Assembly: GCA_900544455.1 (NCBI GenBank)
Contig: UQVJ01000042.1
Coordinates: 1-14,046 of the forward strand
Source: an uncultured Eggerthella sp.
Lineage (GTDB): Bacteria; Actinomycetota; Coriobacteriia; Coriobacteriales; Eggerthellaceae
Length of the DNA stretch: 14,046 bases
Direction of reading: 5' to 3'
Program-made: the position numbers and the translations under genes
Notes under the pieces: model-generated
Told to the model about the DNA's origin: nothing
Seen by the model: only the letters and a program-made list of their open reading frames with translations
Database searches by the model: none
Shown: piece after piece, positions 11,137 through 14,046 of the stretch
Layout of the letters: every line of letters begins with the position of its first letter
Position numbering within the stretch: position 1 is the first letter of the stretch

Positions 11137-13335
11137 ATGTCCAACGATCAGATTTCTGTTTCCGAGGAAACGCTGGCGGAGCGTGTTCTGCGTCTGCGTC
11201 GTGAAATCGAATACCACACACATCGCTATTACGTTCTCGATGACCCCGAAATATCAGATGCCGCATTCGACTCTCTTATGCGTGAGCTTCGTGATCTTGA
11301 GGACGAATATCCTTCATTGCAGGATTCCTCCTCTCCGACTCAACGTGTTGGAGGGGCTGTAGGCAATCAATTTTCGCCAGTGGTTCACGAACAGCGTATG
11401 TATTCCCTCGACAATGCAATGGATCTGAACGAGCTTGATGCGTGGATAGACCGCACCGAAGAAGCTTTGGGTACGATGCCTCCTCTGGTTTGCGAGCTTA
11501 AGATTGACGGTTCGTCGTTGGCGCTTACTTACGAAGATGGCAAGTTGGTTCGTGCCGCCACCCGCGGTGATGGCATCACGGGTGAAGACGTTACCGTTAA
11601 CGTGCGCACGGTAAATGACATTCCTTTGCGCCTATGGGATGAGGGCGCTGGAAATGTTGTCGATGGTGTTTCCTCGGTTGAGGTTCGTGGGGAAATATAC
11701 ATGTCAAAAGCAAGCTTCGAGTCATTGAACGAGCAGGCCGAAGCATTGGGGAATCGTACATTCGCCAACCCCCGTAATGCCGCTGCAGGTTCTCTTCGAC
11801 AGAAAGATCCTTCTGTTACACGGGAGCGTGAGCTGTCCACCTTTATGTATGCGATTGCGCGCGATCAGTCTATCCGGGCTTCAGGGCAGTGGGAATTGCT
11901 GCAATGGCTCCGTAGCTGTGGATTCCACGTAAACCCCGACGTTAAGCGCTGCATCACACGCGAAGAGGTGCGAGCGTTCTGCCAGGATTGCCTGGAAAAG
12001 CGCGCTGATTTGCCTTATGAAATTGATGGCGTAGTTGTGAAAGTTGATTCTTTCGCCTTGCAGCATGAGCTTGGTTTCACGGCGCGTGCTCCTCGTTGGG
12101 CTATTGCTTATAAATTCCCCCCAGAGGAAAAAACCACTATCTTGCGCGATATCACCATTCAAGTTGGTCGAACAGGTGCGTGTACCCCCGTCGCCGAGCT
12201 TGATCCCGTTCTTGTTGCCGGCTCTACGGTAGCTCGTGCAACCCTCCATAACGAAGACGAGGTTTTGCGTAAGGACGTGCGCATCGGCGATACCGTCATC
12301 GTTCGTAAGGCGGGCGATGTTATCCCTGAGGTCTTGGGTCCTATTCTGTCGTTGCGCCCTGAGGGCTCCCAGGTTTGGGATATGCCAAAGGTTTGCCCTA
12401 GCTGCGGATCTCCTATCGTTCGAGAAAAGGGAGAGGCGGTTTATCGATGCGTTTCTATTGACTGTCCAGCTCAGGCTCACGAACGATTAACCCATTGGGC
12501 AAGCCGAGGTGCTCTCGATATCGAAGGCATGGGCAACGAAATTGTTTCTCGCCTTGTTGAGTCAGGCAATTTAACCGATGTTGCCGATTATTACGATCTC
12601 ACCCAGGACGCGTTGGAACATTTGGACACTGGCCGTATCACAACTAAGGGTGAGCCGATTGAGTTGGGCCCAGTGGTGGCATCAAAGCTGATGCTTTCTA
12701 TCAACGAAAGCAAGAAGCGTTCGCTTGCACGCGTGCTCTTCGGTCTTGGTATTCGTCACGTTGGCAAAACCACGGCTGAGGCAATTGCAAAAGCGTATCC
12801 TTCCGTAGATTTGCTTCGCAATGCGAAGGTTGACGATCTGGCGTCAATCGATGGCGTCGGTTCCATTATTGCGCAGAGCATTTTTGATTTCTTTGCAACC
12901 GAAGACAACCTGAAGGTCATTGAGCGCTTGGCGGCTGCAGGTGTAACCATGGAAGAGCAACTTCAGGAAAACACATTGCCCCAAACCCTTGCAGGTATGA
13001 CATTCGTGCTTACTGGTAGTTTGGTTGAATCCGGCATGACGCGCACTGAAGCAGGTAATAGACTTAAAGAGTATGGGGCAAAGGTATCGGGGAGTGTTTC
13101 CAAGAAAACCAGCTACGTCGTTTGCGGTGAGGCCGCAGGGTCTAAGCGTACCAAGGCCGAAAGCCTCGGAGTTCCAATTTTGACGGAACAGGATTTTCTG
13201 AAATTGATTGAAACTGGGTTGATTCCAGCTCCTGAAGAACGCGGGGAAGAAACTGGACTATTTGCATCCAAAGCATCTAGCGAAGAACCTGAGCGTCGAG
13301 GCGCAGCTGCTTCCGCAGCAAATGAAACGGATTGA
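11137..13335 (+). CDS. ligA: NAD-dependent DNA ligase LigA
   Basis: LigA seals DNA nicks in replication and repair, using NAD+ to form a lysyl-AMP intermediate. All domains are present in 732 residues. The Ia domain (NAD-binding) has YHTHRYYVLDDPEISDAAFD. The adenylation domain has CELKIDGSSLAL, with K122 as the AMP-accepting lysine, then RGDGITGEDVTVNVRT, NPRNAAAGSLRQKD and the motif IDGVVVKVD. The OB fold has VGRTGACTPVAELDPV and ATLHNED. The zinc finger is C420-x2-C423, C438, C443. Helix-hairpin-helix repeats run from about 450 to 590, including IRHVGKTTAEAI and IDGVGSIIAQSI. The BRCT domain spans about 615-695. The last ~35 residues are a polar, Glu/Ala-rich tail beyond the BRCT domain. 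ATG 11137 has AGAGGA 8 bases upstream. tlyA starts 2 bases after the stop. Confidence 0.98.
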   Translation: MSNDQISVSEETLAERVLRLRREIEYHTHRYYVLDDPEISDAAFDSLMRELRDLEDEYPSLQDSSSPTQRVGGAVGNQFSPVVHEQRMYSLDNAMDLNELDAWIDRTEEALGTMPPLVCELKIDGSSLALTYEDGKLVRAATRGDGITGEDVTVNVRTVNDIPLRLWDEGAGNVVDGVSSVEVRGEIYMSKASFESLNEQAEALGNRTFANPRNAAAGSLRQKDPSVTRERELSTFMYAIARDQSIRASGQWELLQWLRSCGFHVNPDVKRCITREEVRAFCQDCLEKRADLPYEIDGVVVKVDSFALQHELGFTARAPRWAIAYKFPPEEKTTILRDITIQVGRTGACTPVAELDPVLVAGSTVARATLHNEDEVLRKDVRIGDTVIVRKAGDVIPEVLGPILSLRPEGSQVWDMPKVCPSCGSPIVREKGEAVYRCVSIDCPAQAHERLTHWASRGALDIEGMGNEIVSRLVESGNLTDVADYYDLTQDALEHLDTGRITTKGEPIELGPVVASKLMLSINESKKRSLARVLFGLGIRHVGKTTAEAIAKAYPSVDLLRNAKVDDLASIDGVGSIIAQSIFDFFATEDNLKVIERLAAAGVTMEEQLQENTLPQTLAGMTFVLTGSLVESGMTRTEAGNRLKEYGAKVSGSVSKKTSYVVCGEAAGSKRTKAESLGVPILTEQDFLKLIETGLIPAPEERGEETGLFASKASSEEPERRGAAASAANETD

Positions 13336-13337
13336 TT

Positions 13338-14046
13338 ATGGCGAAGATTCGTTTAGATGATCTGCTTGTTGAGCAGGGCTATTTTGCCGACAGGGATGCG
13401 GTTTTGCGAGCGGTTATAGCGCGTGAGGTGCGCGTAGACGATGTGTATGTGTCAAGCGCTGCTTTGAAAGTCCGCCCTGATGCTGATCTTTTCGTTAAAA
13501 ATACCAAAAAATTCGTTTCTCGTGGTGGGCATAAGCTTCAGGGTGCGCTTGATCATTTTCAACAGGATGTCGTGGGCTTTCGCTGTATCGATGTTGGGTC
13601 TTCTACCGGCGGATTTTCGGATTGCCTCCTTCAAGCAGGGGCGGCCAGTGTTGCTTGTGTAGACGTTAACTACGGTCAGCTTGCTTGGAGCTTGCGCCAA
13701 GATCCTCGTGTGAGTGTGTTTGAACGCACCAACATCCGCTTGGCTAACCCTGGGAGTCTTGGCGCACCATTTGATATGGTGGTATGTGACTTAAGCTTTA
13801 TTGGGCTTGCCCAACTAGCTGATGTATTTGCCGGTCTTTGTGAAGAAGGCAGTGTCTTTTTGGGGCTCATTAAGCCGCAGTTCGAAAGTCAGCACGAGGA
13901 AACCGATCATGGCATCGTCCGTAGCGAGGCTGTTCGTCAGCGTGTCGTTGATGAAGTAACTCAAGCGTTGCGCGACGTGGGCTTTAGGGTGAATGGGGTA
14001 GTGGAGAGCTCGATTAAAGGTGCTGAAGGAAATGTGGAGTACCTTG
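13338..14046 (+). CDS. tlyA: TlyA-family rRNA (cytidine-2'-O)-methyltransferase, 3'-partial
   Basis: The frame opens with MAKIRLDDLLVEQGYFADRD and runs off the right edge after 236 codons. Residues 1-58 form an S4 RNA-binding domain. They are followed by FVSRGGHKLQGAL and an FtsJ/RrmJ-type methyltransferase with CIDVGSSTGGFSDCLLQAG (S-adenosylmethionine loop), VVCDLSFI and LIKPQFE, ending in GNVEYL. K66, D151, K179 and probably E234 fit the K-D-K-E tetrad of 2'-O-methyltransferases such as M. tuberculosis TlyA, which methylates 16S and 23S rRNA and affects capreomycin sensitivity. Older annotation calls this family hemolysin; the visible fold supports a methyltransferase instead. Only about 30-40 C-terminal residues should be missing. 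The start is 2 bases after the ligA stop, so the two are co-transcribed. Confidence 0.95.
   Translation, partial: MAKIRLDDLLVEQGYFADRDAVLRAVIAREVRVDDVYVSSAALKVRPDADLFVKNTKKFVSRGGHKLQGALDHFQQDVVGFRCIDVGSSTGGFSDCLLQAGAASVACVDVNYGQLAWSLRQDPRVSVFERTNIRLANPGSLGAPFDMVVCDLSFIGLAQLADVFAGLCEEGSVFLGLIKPQFESQHEETDHGIVRSEAVRQRVVDEVTQALRDVGFRVNGVVESSIKGAEGNVEYL

Noticed and set aside
10992..11204. A 70-residue frame with a hydrophobic N-terminus between nnrD and ligA
   Set aside because: It starts at a TTG without a Shine-Dalgarno site and overlaps the ligA start in another frame.
11881..12480. A 199-residue minus-strand frame inside ligA
   Set aside because: It is antisense to conserved LigA domains and has no recognisable motif or start signal.
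13338..14046. Hemolysin function for the TlyA-family gene
   Set aside because: The visible S4 and FtsJ-type motifs support an rRNA methyltransferase; the hemolysin name is historical.

Overview
The window reads as a chromosomal segment from a Gram-positive actinobacterium, most likely class Coriobacteriia (Eggerthellaceae-like). The reasons are the XRE-regulator/Ser-Thr-kinase pair common in gut anaerobes, the gene order glmS-acpS-nnrD-ligA-tlyA, strong AGGAGG-type ribosome binding sites, and moderate G+C judged by eye. The genus is not determined. The first 13 bases match the 3' tail of an Illumina TruSeq adapter, so the window starts at an untrimmed contig end and position 14 is the first trustworthy base.

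Layout. (1) 14-1798: the 3' part of a Cro/C1-like HTH regulator, followed with no gap by a membrane-anchored Ser/Thr protein kinase. (2) 1799-3270: the infC-rpmI-rplT operon (IF-3, L35, L20). It has a structured leader with an intrinsic-terminator hairpin, an apparent ATA start codon for infC, and two tandem terminators. (3) 3356-4705: a 12-TM major facilitator transporter. (4) 4881-5159 (minus): a small uncharacterised protein, divergent from (5) 5298-6353, a trigger-factor-like chaperone that appears to lack both the ribosome-docking signature and the PPIase domain; it ends at a strong terminator. (6) 6491-7330 (minus): a membrane-anchored GH25 lysozyme-like enzyme. (7) 7331-7643: a gene-free region with nested, alternative inverted repeats upstream of glmS. 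(8) 7644-14046: glmS, acpS, nnrD, ligA and tlyA (cut by the right edge), all on the plus strand.

Most genes are housekeeping: translation initiation and ribosome assembly, amino-sugar synthesis for the cell wall, carrier-protein activation, repair of damaged NAD(P)H, DNA ligation and rRNA methylation. The parts that merit a second look are the HTH/kinase signalling pair, the infC leader and its ATA start, the reduced trigger factor, the glmS leader, and strong hairpins inside the N-terminal extensions of the kinase and AcpS reading frames. No RNA genes, CRISPR arrays, insertion sequences or prophage genes were seen.
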